Positions 15,125-23,013 of a DNA stretch of 45,405 bases are shown here, in pieces. Position 1 is the first letter of the stretch, and every line of letters starts with the position of its first letter. The notes under the pieces are model-generated. The model was not told where the DNA came from. It saw only the letters and a program-made list of their open reading frames with translations, and did no database searches. The translations under genes were made by a program, and so were the position numbers. This DNA comes from an uncultured Prevotella sp. (GTDB taxonomy: Bacteria; Bacteroidota; Bacteroidia; Bacteroidales; Bacteroidaceae): the NCBI GenBank assembly GCA_900540885.1, contig UQHJ01000014.1, positions 1-45,405 of the forward strand, in the 5' to 3' direction.

Positions 15125-17146
15125 TTACTTTACTTCTACCTTAAGATTGGTGATTGTGCTCTTGAACTGTCCAGCATGACGCAAAGGGAACACCAATGTG
15201 CGCTGATAGTAGATTTGGTCTGTTGGCTGATATACTACAGGTTCGTAAGTATAAGTGCCTTTCACTTGATAGTGGGCACGATCTTGGTCGCGCATGATAT
15301 AAAGCGTCTTAGGACCGAGTTCTTCCTTCACTTGACCATCAACTAACAAACGAGTCACCTTATTCGTACCCTCAATGGTAATGGTGTGCTTCTCACCTAC
15401 GGGAACACGATAGTTGAACAAGTTGCGATAACCGTCACGCTCGAAACCGATTTTTCCCTGGTCAGGGTCTGAAAGGTAAACCACGGCATTCTCTGAACGG
15501 AAGAGTTCTGTTCCCTTTGCCTCTTCTTTACCTTCGATGGTGAACGATACGGCATAGTTGTAACCAATCTCTTCAGCATCTAACGTTTCGCCAGGATTAA
15601 CGACAGCCTTATTAAGAGCCACCGTACCCGTTTTGCCTAAACGACCTAATTCGTTAACGCCCGGAGCTTCGCTCAATTCTTTGCGTTTGCTATCAAATTC
15701 GGCATAAGGTAGTTTAGTTTCCTTACCCGTCCAACACTTCACGGCAAGTGTTTGCAAAGCGGGGAACACACGATGGTGTACGTCCTTCGTTGAGATACCA
15801 TTTCCTGCATGGTCATTCCAAACGGCAAACATACCACCAAGGATATCGGGATCGTTCTCTTCGAATGTCTTATTACCAATCACGGCTGGAGTGTAGTGCT
15901 CGTACAAGTATTGGCAATTGAGATAGTCATAGTAATAGCCTGCTGCAGGTACGATATAGGTCAAGCCGTCAGGAATGCTAATAAGCTTATAGCCTTGCTT
16001 CTTCATTTCGACGGGATCGGCATAACCATTGTACCAAATGTCCATAATGACGTTCTTATTCTTCACAGGAGTTGTACCTTTGGCGTGCGTCAAAGCGCCC
16101 CAAAGCACAGCCTGCTTACCGTAGCTCTCAACGAGTTTGATATAGTGATCGGTATATTCACGGAACTTTTCTACTACATCCTTCTTCGCATTTGAATATT
16201 CGTCCGTACCAATGTGAACGCGTGGGCCACGGAATACGGGGTTTTTACCACCTATGTATTCTTTCCACAAACCGTCCATGAACTTATACGTTTCAGGATT
16301 AAAGAGGTCAAGGTGATCCATGCCATATTCCTTGCTACCTAACTCGTTCTTATATTGTGTGAAGGCAAGTGAGTGAGCAGGAGCATCGATTTCGGGAATA
16401 ATCTCTACGCCATTTTGCTCAGCCAACCTCTGTAAGTCTATGAATTCAGCCTTAGTATATGAGCCGTCCTTTGCTGTAAGTCCAGGATAGGTATCGCACT
16501 CTAAGCGGAAAGCAGCTTGTGTCTTTAACCAATCATTACCGAAATATTGACGGAAACCATTATCGTTTAAGTGAACCTGAAGCGTATTCATCTTATAATA
16601 TGACATAATCTTTGTCAAATGGCGCAAGTAACTCATCGGAATGTACTTACGGCCGCAGTCAATCATAAAGCCACGCAACTTATATTCAGGTACGTCAACA
16701 GTCTTACCCTTGGGCAACTGTCCGTCTTTGTGCTGCTCACTTACTTGCAACAAGGTGCGAGTAGCCCAAAAGAGTCCATGCTCAGTAGCAGCAGAGAGTT
16801 CTACAGCGCTACCAATATTCATGCTATAACCTTCGTCACCTAAGGTCTTATCCTTCTTCAGTGACAAGACGATATCACCACCCTTAGCTGTACCGCTAAC
16901 AATGGTTAGCTCTTTGCCAAACATGGTTTTATAATCATTCGCCAAAGCTTCAGCTACAGCCTTTAACTTTGCATTTTTCAATACGATACGACCAGACAAG
17001 GCTGTTTGTCCCTCTGCTCCTGTCCATGTCTTGAGTTCGGGCACTACAAAAGGCTTAGGATTAACGTCTGCCCACAAAGCACCTGTCGAAAGCATACATG
17101 AGGCTACAACGACTAGTAACTTCTTGGCACTAAAAAGATTGTTCAT
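15125..17146 (-). CDS. Exported GH20 beta-N-acetylhexosaminidase
   Basis: A 673-residue secreted or periplasmic glycosidase. It has a signal sequence (LLVVVASCMLSTGALWA), a small alpha/beta GH20b-like domain (about 30-150), then the TIM-barrel GH20 domain starting at YKLRGFMIDCGRKYIPMSYL. The catalytic Asp-Glu pair is in HIGTDEYS near residues 310-317, and VEIIPEIDAPAHSLAF and VLWGALTHAKGT are also typical. The C-terminal 170 residues form a beta-rich region resembling a concanavalin/LamG-like domain. It should release terminal GlcNAc or GalNAc from host or microbial glycans by substrate-assisted catalysis. It diverges from menB and its likely promoter is at 17185-17192. Confidence 0.93.
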   Translation of the reverse strand: MNNLFSAKKLLVVVASCMLSTGALWADVNPKPFVVPELKTWTGAEGQTALSGRIVLKNAKLKAVAEALANDYKTMFGKELTIVSGTAKGGDIVLSLKKDKTLGDEGYSMNIGSAVELSAATEHGLFWATRTLLQVSEQHKDGQLPKGKTVDVPEYKLRGFMIDCGRKYIPMSYLRHLTKIMSYYKMNTLQVHLNDNGFRQYFGNDWLKTQAAFRLECDTYPGLTAKDGSYTKAEFIDLQRLAEQNGVEIIPEIDAPAHSLAFTQYKNELGSKEYGMDHLDLFNPETYKFMDGLWKEYIGGKNPVFRGPRVHIGTDEYSNAKKDVVEKFREYTDHYIKLVESYGKQAVLWGALTHAKGTTPVKNKNVIMDIWYNGYADPVEMKKQGYKLISIPDGLTYIVPAAGYYYDYLNCQYLYEHYTPAVIGNKTFEENDPDILGGMFAVWNDHAGNGISTKDVHHRVFPALQTLAVKCWTGKETKLPYAEFDSKRKELSEAPGVNELGRLGKTGTVALNKAVVNPGETLDAEEIGYNYAVSFTIEGKEEAKGTELFRSENAVVYLSDPDQGKIGFERDGYRNLFNYRVPVGEKHTITIEGTNKVTRLLVDGQVKEELGPKTLYIMRDQDRAHYQVKGTYTYEPVVYQPTDQIYYQRTLVFPLRHAGQFKSTITNLKVEVK

Positions 17147-17184
17147 GTAAAAACAGTTTTGTTAGATTATGAATTAATTCGCTA

Positions 17185-17192
17185 CAAATGTA
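17185..17192 (-). promoter_or_regulatory. Predicted -7 box for GH20 gene
   Basis: Minus strand 17192-17185 reads TACATTTG (TAnnTTTG), 39 bases before the GH20 ATG. No clear TTTG at the -33 position. Confidence 0.45.
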
Positions 17193-17343
17193 CGCAATAT
17201 CTTTAACATTTCTCGCGTTCACTTTCATAAATAACGTAATGCTACGCGTTTAGGCGCATTATTCTCTGCAAATATTGGCCACGTCAGCAAGAAAAACTAA
17301 TTTAGCAACTCAATTAATCGCAAACGGAAACATTTTTTATAAT

Positions 17344-18159
17344 ATGAGAAACTGGACTACTATCAAAGAATACCAAGAAATTCTTTTCGACTTTTATAAT
17401 GGCATAGCCCGAATTACCATTAACCGCCCACGTTACCGCAATGCTTTTACTCCACTCACCGTAGCTGAGATGAGCGATGCGTTTCGTTATTGTCGTGAAG
17501 CACAAGACGTTTGTGTGGTTGTACTAACAGGCGCTGGCGACAAAGCTTTTTGTGCAGGCGGCGACATGCACGTCAAAGGACGCGGAGGATACGTTGGCGG
17601 TGATGGTGTACCACGACTCAACGTGCTTGACGTGCAAAAGCAGATCCGTTCTCTTCCGAAACCTGTAATTGCCATGGTTAACGGCTTTGCGATTGGTGGA
17701 GGACACGTGTTACACCTTATGTGTGACCTTACCATTGCCTCTGAAAATGCTATCTTTGGACAGACGGGACCGAAAGTGGGGTCGTTCGATGCAGGATTTG
17801 GTGCTTCTTATCTTGCACGCATTGTAGGACAAAAGAAAGCGCGTGAGATTTGGTTTATGTGTCGTCAATACACGGCCGTTGAGGCTGAGCGCATGGGAAT
17901 GGTCAACAAGGTCGTTCCTTTTGATAAACTTGAAGACGAGGTGGTAGAATGGGCCGAGACGATGATGGAACGTTCACCTTTAGCTCTGCGTATGATTAAA
18001 GCTGGACTCAATGCCGAGTTGGACGGTCAAGCGGGCATTCAAGAACTTGCAGGTGATGCTACCATGCTTTATTATATGCTTGACGAAGCGCAAGAGGGAG
18101 GACGCGCCTTCCTTGAGAAGCGCAAACCTAACTTTAAGAAATACCCTAAACTGCCCTAA
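17344..18159 (+). CDS. menB: 1,4-dihydroxy-2-naphthoyl-CoA synthase
   Basis: Closes the naphthoate ring from o-succinylbenzoyl-CoA in menaquinone synthesis. The 271 residues are a crotonase-fold protein with INRPRYRNAFTP, GAGDKAFCAGGDMHVKGRGG, VNGFAIGGGHVLHLMCDLTI, FGQTGPKVGSFDAGFGASYL, and a C-terminus with DGQAGIQELAGDATMLYYM. QTGPKVGSFD fits the bicarbonate-dependent (type I) MenB group. I chose the ATG at 17344 (MRNWTTIKEYQEILF), which matches the family N-terminus; a longer frame from a TTG at 17275 adds 23 non-conserved residues. It is 12 bases ahead of the menC-menE fusion. menF, menD and menH are not in the window. Confidence 0.96.
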   Translation: MRNWTTIKEYQEILFDFYNGIARITINRPRYRNAFTPLTVAEMSDAFRYCREAQDVCVVVLTGAGDKAFCAGGDMHVKGRGGYVGGDGVPRLNVLDVQKQIRSLPKPVIAMVNGFAIGGGHVLHLMCDLTIASENAIFGQTGPKVGSFDAGFGASYLARIVGQKKAREIWFMCRQYTAVEAERMGMVNKVVPFDKLEDEVVEWAETMMERSPLALRMIKAGLNAELDGQAGIQELAGDATMLYYMLDEAQEGGRAFLEKRKPNFKKYPKLP

Positions 18160-18171
18160 CTTTATCAGAAG

Positions 18172-20226
18172 ATGCACTTTTTACCCTTTAAGATAAGAGT
18201 CGTTCCACGCACGCTAAAGTTTAAGCAACCTGCGGGTACTTCGCGTGGCGTTTACTACGACCGTAAAGTGTGGTACATTGTCATTACATCAACTGATCCA
18301 CAAATTCGCTTTACAGGATTGGGCGAGTGTGCACCACTTTACGACCTAAGTTGTGATTACGACAGTAACTACGAAGAGCGGTTACGTGAGGTGTGCGCTG
18401 AAGTTGAACGCACCCAAAATCTTGATTCAAAGAAGTGGCGCTACTTGCCTTCAATGCTTTTCGGATTGCAATCTGCTTTCCGCTCAGCAGCAGGTTCTAT
18501 CGCTGGTGATTACCTAAAGCTCTATCCGTCATCCTTTACGCGTGGTGAACGTGGCATTGCTATCAACGGTTTGGTGTGGATGGGAACGTATGACGAAATG
18601 TGTCAACGCATGGAACAAAAGCTAGAACAAGGATTCCGTTGCGTTAAACTTAAAATTGGTGCAATTGATTTTGAAGACGAATTGTCGCTTATTAAACAAA
18701 TACGCTCACGATATAGCAAAGATGTCGTTGAACTGCGCGTTGACGCCAATGGAGGCTTCACGCCCGACGAAGCACCCTATAAGTTAGAAGCCCTCGCACG
18801 CTATGACATTCATAGTATTGAGCAGCCTATTAAGCAAGGGCAATGGAACGAAATGGGCCACCTCTGCGCCAACACGCCTCTGCCTATTGCACTTGACGAG
18901 GAGTTGATTGGCATCAATGACTTTGAACAAAAGATTGACTTGTTGGATACAATTCGCCCTCAATACATTGTATTGAAACCAACTCTTCATGGTGCTTTTA
19001 CAGGAGCGGGCGAATGGATGTCGTTGGCTAAAGAGCGCGGTATAGGTTATTGGACGACTTCTGCTCTTGAGAGCAATGTGGGACTTAACGCGATAGCACA
19101 ATGGTGTGCTGCAATTGACGAAAGCACAACTTTGCCTCAAGGTTTAGGTACAGGACAACTCTTTGTTGAGAACTTTGACAAAGCACCTCTTCACATTGAG
19201 CGCGACTGCCTATGGTATGGCTCTAAAGAGCAGCGTGCCTTCTTACACGAAATAGAAGACTTCAAAGCTAAATGGCAAACACCCTCACCTACACTCGAAG
19301 TTCATACCTCAGGCAGTACGGGAGAGCCTAAGATGCTGGAAGTAGAAAAGGTGCGTATGTGGGATAGTGCGTTAACGACGATACAAACTTTAGGATTGCA
19401 AGAGGGCAACACAGCTTTACTCTGTATGCCGCTTCGTTATATTGCTGGACAGATGATGTTGGTGCGTAGCTTTGCAGGACAACTACAACTTATCGCTGTT
19501 GCTCCGACCTCACATCCCTATGCTTCACTTCACGAAGCACCTGACTTTGCAGCACTTACGCCTATGCAAGTATTTGAGACGCTTAAGGTGCCTCATGAGC
19601 GATCACTACTGCGCCGAACACTATGCATTATTATTGGAGGAGGTGTCATTTCACCTGCTTTAGAGAAAGAATTAGCTACTTTTCCACACCCTGTTTATAG
19701 CACTTACGGCATGACTGAGACTTTATCTCACATCGCACTAAGAAGACTAAATGGGGCGCAAGCTTCTGACGCTTACACACCACTCACAGGAGTGGAAGTT
19801 TCACTCTCTGATAGTGGCACTTTGTGCATTTATGCTCCACACGTTAATAGTCAGCGGTTGGAAACAAACGATATGGCGGAATTGCTGCCGAATGGCGATT
19901 TCCGCATATTAGGTAGACGCGACAACGTGATTTGCTCTGGCGGAATTAAACTGCAAATTGAGCAAATAGAGCAAAAACTGAGTTCGCTTAATGTTCCATT
20001 ACAAATTACTTCATTGCCACACGATAGTTTAGGCGAAGCTGTTACTTTGCTCTATGAAGGTGAAGTGAACGACAGTGAAGCCTTAAAAGAACTATGTAGG
20101 ACGTTGCTTGACAAATATGAAGTGCCACGATACGTGATTTGCGTTGAGAGACTTCCCTTAACGGAGACAGGCAAACCCGCACGTGCTGAGGCTAAAATGA
20201 TTGCAAAAAAGTTATTCAAAAGATGA
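18172..20226 (+). CDS. Fused o-succinylbenzoate synthase (MenC) and o-succinylbenzoyl-CoA ligase (MenE)
   Basis: One 684-residue frame encodes two consecutive menaquinone enzymes. Residues 1 to about 345 are an enolase-superfamily MenC: catalytic lysines in CVKLKIGAIDFEDE and IVLKPTLHGAF, metal ligands in LRVDANGGF, SIEQPI and ALDEEL. After a short linker, residues about 375-684 are a compact ANL-family ligase: P-loop HTSGSTGEPKM, YGMTET (about 511), LGRRDNVICSGG (about 580) and a C-terminal PLTETGKPAR with the adenylation lysine region. The ligase half is short but carries the core motifs, as do stand-alone MenE proteins of Bacteroidales. Fusion would let the o-succinylbenzoate product pass straight to the ligase (inference). 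Both the upstream menB and the downstream tsaC are tightly spaced; the stop overlaps the tsaC start by four bases. Confidence 0.93.
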   Translation: MHFLPFKIRVVPRTLKFKQPAGTSRGVYYDRKVWYIVITSTDPQIRFTGLGECAPLYDLSCDYDSNYEERLREVCAEVERTQNLDSKKWRYLPSMLFGLQSAFRSAAGSIAGDYLKLYPSSFTRGERGIAINGLVWMGTYDEMCQRMEQKLEQGFRCVKLKIGAIDFEDELSLIKQIRSRYSKDVVELRVDANGGFTPDEAPYKLEALARYDIHSIEQPIKQGQWNEMGHLCANTPLPIALDEELIGINDFEQKIDLLDTIRPQYIVLKPTLHGAFTGAGEWMSLAKERGIGYWTTSALESNVGLNAIAQWCAAIDESTTLPQGLGTGQLFVENFDKAPLHIERDCLWYGSKEQRAFLHEIEDFKAKWQTPSPTLEVHTSGSTGEPKMLEVEKVRMWDSALTTIQTLGLQEGNTALLCMPLRYIAGQMMLVRSFAGQLQLIAVAPTSHPYASLHEAPDFAALTPMQVFETLKVPHERSLLRRTLCIIIGGGVISPALEKELATFPHPVYSTYGMTETLSHIALRRLNGAQASDAYTPLTGVEVSLSDSGTLCIYAPHVNSQRLETNDMAELLPNGDFRILGRRDNVICSGGIKLQIEQIEQKLSSLNVPLQITSLPHDSLGEAVTLLYEGEVNDSEALKELCRTLLDKYEVPRYVICVERLPLTETGKPARAEAKMIAKKLFKR

Positions 20227-20822
20227 CGAACGATACAAATACGAAAGGCAGACTGAGCGAATATCGCGACGACATTCGCAATGCGATTGATGTTATGAAT
20301 AAAGGGGGAGTTATACTCTACCCCACTGACACGATTTGGGGAATTGGTTGTGACGCGACTAACCCCAATGCTGTTCGACGTGTCTTTGAAATTAAGCAAC
20401 GCGACGATGCCAAAGCGCTCATTACTTTAATTGACTCTGAGGCTAAGTTGGAATTTTATGTTCGTGAAGTGCCCGAGATTGCTTGGCAATTGATTGACGT
20501 AGCAGAGCGTCCACTTACGATTATTTATGACGGCGCTCGTAATCTCGCGCCCAACCTTTTGGCCGAAGATGGTAGCGCTGGCATACGCATCACGCGCGAG
20601 GAGTTCAGCCGCAATCTCTGTATGCATATGCGCCGAGCCATTGTGTCTACTTCCGCTAACATTAGTGGCGAACCTTCTCCTAAAAATTTCGCAGACATTT
20701 CGCCCGAGATAGTTAATGCGGTAGACTACGTTTGCACCTCACGCCGTGACGAGCGCAGCAATCCGCCAGCGTCAAACATCATCAAGTTAGGTGTTGGAGG
20801 GGAAGTGAAAGTGATTAGATAG
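20223..20822 (+). CDS. tsaC: L-threonylcarbamoyladenylate synthase (Sua5/YciO/YrdC family)
   Basis: Makes threonylcarbamoyl-AMP for the t6A37 modification of ANN-decoding tRNAs. The 199 residues carry the YrdC core: GGVILYPTDTIWGIGCDATN, VFEIKQRDDAKALITLI, RPLTIIYDGARNLAPNL, GSAGIRI and AIVSTSANISGEPSPKNF. There is no long Sua5 C-terminal domain, so it is the short TsaC type. Its ATG overlaps the menC-menE stop (ATGA), an unexpected pairing of tRNA modification with quinone synthesis that probably reflects operon packing. Confidence 0.92.
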   Translation: MTNDTNTKGRLSEYRDDIRNAIDVMNKGGVILYPTDTIWGIGCDATNPNAVRRVFEIKQRDDAKALITLIDSEAKLEFYVREVPEIAWQLIDVAERPLTIIYDGARNLAPNLLAEDGSAGIRITREEFSRNLCMHMRRAIVSTSANISGEPSPKNFADISPEIVNAVDYVCTSRRDERSNPPASNIIKLGVGGEVKVIR

Positions 20823-20857
20823 GTGCTTTGTAAGCATTCAATCAAGCAATTAGCAAA

Positions 20858-20888
20858 GGGTAAACGAACTTTTTTTGCTCGTTTACCC
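20858..20888 (+). terminator. Terminator after tsaC
   Basis: GGGTAAACGA (20858-20867) pairs perfectly with TCGTTTACCC (20879-20888); an A-tract precedes it and a T-rich stretch is in the loop and after. It is 36 bases after the tsaC stop. Confidence 0.6.
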
Positions 20889-20945
20889 TATTTATTCTTG
20901 CGTTTCTTATCCCGAACTCGTGTTTAGTAGCATCAAAATAACCCA

Positions 20946-20984
20946 AAAGGACTGACTCCAACAAATGGAATCAGCCTTTTTTTT
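20946..20984 (+). terminator. Second terminator-like hairpin after tsaC
   Basis: AAAGG-CTGA-TCCA pairs with TGGA-TCAG-CTTT around ACAAA with two internal mismatches, and is followed by eight T. This is the classic intrinsic terminator form on the plus strand. Confidence 0.7.
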
Positions 20985-20997
20985 CGAAAGGCTCGAA

Positions 20998-21077
20998 TTT
21001 TTATCGGACACCAATAATAAACAAAAGCCTAACAATTAAGTTCACATCACACATACGGGTGCTTAATTGTTAGGCTT
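20998..21077. repeat. TTATCGGACAYCAATAAT motif plus 16-bp stem-loop, copy 1
   Basis: Positions 20998-21018 contain TTATCGGACACCAATAAT preceded by T's, matching 27293-27313 at 20 of 21 bases. Each copy is followed within a few bases by a long hairpin; here 21025-21040 pairs perfectly with 21062-21077 (AAGCCTAACAATTAAG arm). On the minus strand the hairpin lies about 40 bases beyond the RNase P RNA 3' end, so it may also end that transcript. Confidence 0.75.
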
Positions 21078-21116
21078 CAATTGTTATTGCTTTGAAAAAT
21101 ATAGCATTTACTAAAA

Positions 21117-21576
21117 AAGAATCAGTCAGTCTATAAGCCGGGTTCTGTGCTCAACACACTCCTTACCATGAAAAAGAGCGTGCAACGCGCCTGTCATTTA
21201 TCCGCGCACATTGTTGCCAAGGTGCTCTATCGTTCTACCCTCCAACGCGCCTTAATATGAAATATATTAAGAACTCGAACGAGCAGCTCTCGAACGTTGG
21301 TATACATGAACTTTCAACTTCTGATGTGTACAGCCTACGTGTCGCCACGCAACTGGTGGGCTCTTACTCCACCTTCTCACCCTTACCACTAAAAAATAAG
21401 TGGCGGTTATTTTCTTCTACACTAATCCACCCTTGCGAGCGGCTTCCCGTTAAGAAGCAGAATGCTCTGTGTTGCCCGGACTTTCCTCCTGCACCGCAAT
21501 GGTAGGGTTACGCCACAGAATAATCTTGTAACGTAAACGCCACGGATACACGCGACAAGCCAACCAACTGATTCTT
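21117..21576 (-). ncRNA. rnpB: RNase P RNA (type A)
   Basis: The catalytic RNA that trims tRNA 5' leaders. On the minus strand the P4-forming element GAGGAAAGTCCGGGC is at 21488-21474, and the matching 3' element ACAGAACCCGGCTTA is near 21140. AGAGCCCACCAGT and GGTAGAACG-type conserved regions lie between. The ends pair as helix P1: AAGAATCAGT at the 5' end (from 21576) with ACTGATTCTT at the 3' end (to 21117), extended by wobble pairs to about 15 bp and followed by a T-run. The ~460 nt I infer is longer than typical bacterial RNase P RNAs; ends may be off by tens of bases. A weak -7 box (TAATTTCG) precedes the 5' end. Confidence 0.93.
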
Positions 21577-21635
21577 ATATTGTGCGAAATTACAACTTTT
21601 TCGATGCACACACAGACTAAATGCTAAAAAAAATG

Positions 21636-21643
21636 TACTTTTG
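21636..21643 (+). promoter_or_regulatory. Predicted -7 box for the fucosidase operon
   Basis: TACTTTTG (TAnnTTTG) lies 29 bases before the fucosidase ATG. No strong TTTG 19-21 bases upstream. Confidence 0.5.
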
Positions 21644-21672
21644 CTCTAAAATAAATCTTTTACCACCTCGAA

Positions 21673-23013
21673 ATGATTATGAATTGTATAAAAAAGTTGG
21701 TGTGTGCTTCTCTTTTACTCCTACCGATGTCTGCACCTGCACAAACTACTACATACACTCCAAGTAAAGAACAATTGGAAGCGCGTAAGCGATTTGAGAA
21801 TGCACGTTTGGGAATCTTTCTGCATTGGGGTATTTATAGCACTTTTGCACAAGGCGAATGGTATATGCAAAATGTTGGCATTAACCGACAAGAGTATGCT
21901 AAAGCGGCTAATGCTTTTTATCCACACGACTTTGATGCAAATAGATGGATTAAAGCTATAAAAGAAGCTGGAGCAGGTTACATTTGCTTTACCACACGTC
22001 ATCATGACGGATTTTCGATGTGGAACACGAAGCAAAGTGACTTTAACATTATGCATACGCCATATGGGAAGGATGTGGTGAAACAATTGGCTGATGCTTG
22101 CCACCAGCAAGGAATTGGCCTACACTTTTATTACTCTCACATTGATTGGACACGCGATGACTACCCTATGGGGGTAACAGGGCGCAATACGGGCAAGGAC
22201 GCGACAAAGGCTAATTGGAGTAGCTATTACCGCTTTATGAATGCTCAACTTACTGAACTCTTGACGCAGTATGGACAAGTAGATGGAATTTGGTTTGACG
22301 GTTGGTGGGACCATAAAGACGATTCGACACCTTTTGATTGGCAACTACCCGAACAATATGCTTTAATTCATAGACTGCAGCCAGCATGTATGATTGGCAA
22401 TAATCACCACCAAAAGCCTAATGAGGGCGAGGATATGCAAATGTTTGAACGTGATGTGCCTGGCGAGAATAAGGCAGGCTTGTCGGGACAAAGCATTGGT
22501 AACTTACCGCTTGAAACTTGTGAGACGATGAACGGTATGTGGGGATATAAGGTAGAAGACCAAAATTATAAGTCGACACAAGAGTTGATACAACTATTGG
22601 TGCGCACAGCTGCCAAAGGGGCTAACTTATTATTGAACATTGGACCTCAGCCTGACGGAAATTTGCCAAATGCTGCGCTCGAACGACTTAGGAGTATGGG
22701 AGAATGGCTGCATTCGAGAGCTGGTGAAAGCATCTATGGCACCAAAGCAGGAAGTGTGGCAATGGGAGATAGCATCGTTAGCACGAAAAGCAGCGACGGA
22801 AAGTGTTTGTACATTCATTTGCTAAAAACGCAGACTTCGGCTACCTCGATTACTCTACCTATGGAAGTTCATCGTTTTAAGCGGGTCACAACGCTGATGA
22901 ATAGCGAAGCTGTTACTTATAAGTATGACAAGAAGAGGAAACAAACTACATTCTACTTGCCTAAGCGTAAAGAAAACGAGTTAACAGACTTCATCATTAA
23001 GTTAAATAAATAA
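21673..23013 (+). CDS. Exported GH29 alpha-L-fucosidase
   Basis: A 446-residue glycosidase with a signal sequence (LVCASLLLLPMSAPA, cut likely before QTTTY). GH29 features are FENARLGIFLHWGIYSTFAQ, the substrate-binding CFTTRHHDGFSMWNTKQSDF, and the nucleophile aspartate in GIWFDGWWD near residue 208. NLLLNIGPQPDG follows near 330. It should remove alpha-linked fucose from host or milk-type glycans outside the inner membrane. Two ATG codons lie six bases apart (21673 and 21679); either could be the start. The stop codon's last base is the first base of the next gene's ATG, so the two are translationally coupled. Confidence 0.93.
   Translation: MIMNCIKKLVCASLLLLPMSAPAQTTTYTPSKEQLEARKRFENARLGIFLHWGIYSTFAQGEWYMQNVGINRQEYAKAANAFYPHDFDANRWIKAIKEAGAGYICFTTRHHDGFSMWNTKQSDFNIMHTPYGKDVVKQLADACHQQGIGLHFYYSHIDWTRDDYPMGVTGRNTGKDATKANWSSYYRFMNAQLTELLTQYGQVDGIWFDGWWDHKDDSTPFDWQLPEQYALIHRLQPACMIGNNHHQKPNEGEDMQMFERDVPGENKAGLSGQSIGNLPLETCETMNGMWGYKVEDQNYKSTQELIQLLVRTAAKGANLLLNIGPQPDGNLPNAALERLRSMGEWLHSRAGESIYGTKAGSVAMGDSIVSTKSSDGKCLYIHLLKTQTSATSITLPMEVHRFKRVTTLMNSEAVTYKYDKKRKQTTFYLPKRKENELTDFIIKLNK

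Noticed and set aside
17275..17343. N-terminal extension of MenB from a TTG
   Set aside because: The 23 extra residues are not like MenB; the ATG at 17344 matches the family N-terminus.
21257..21505. 82-codon plus-strand open frame
   Set aside because: Lies entirely within the RNase P RNA gene on the other strand.
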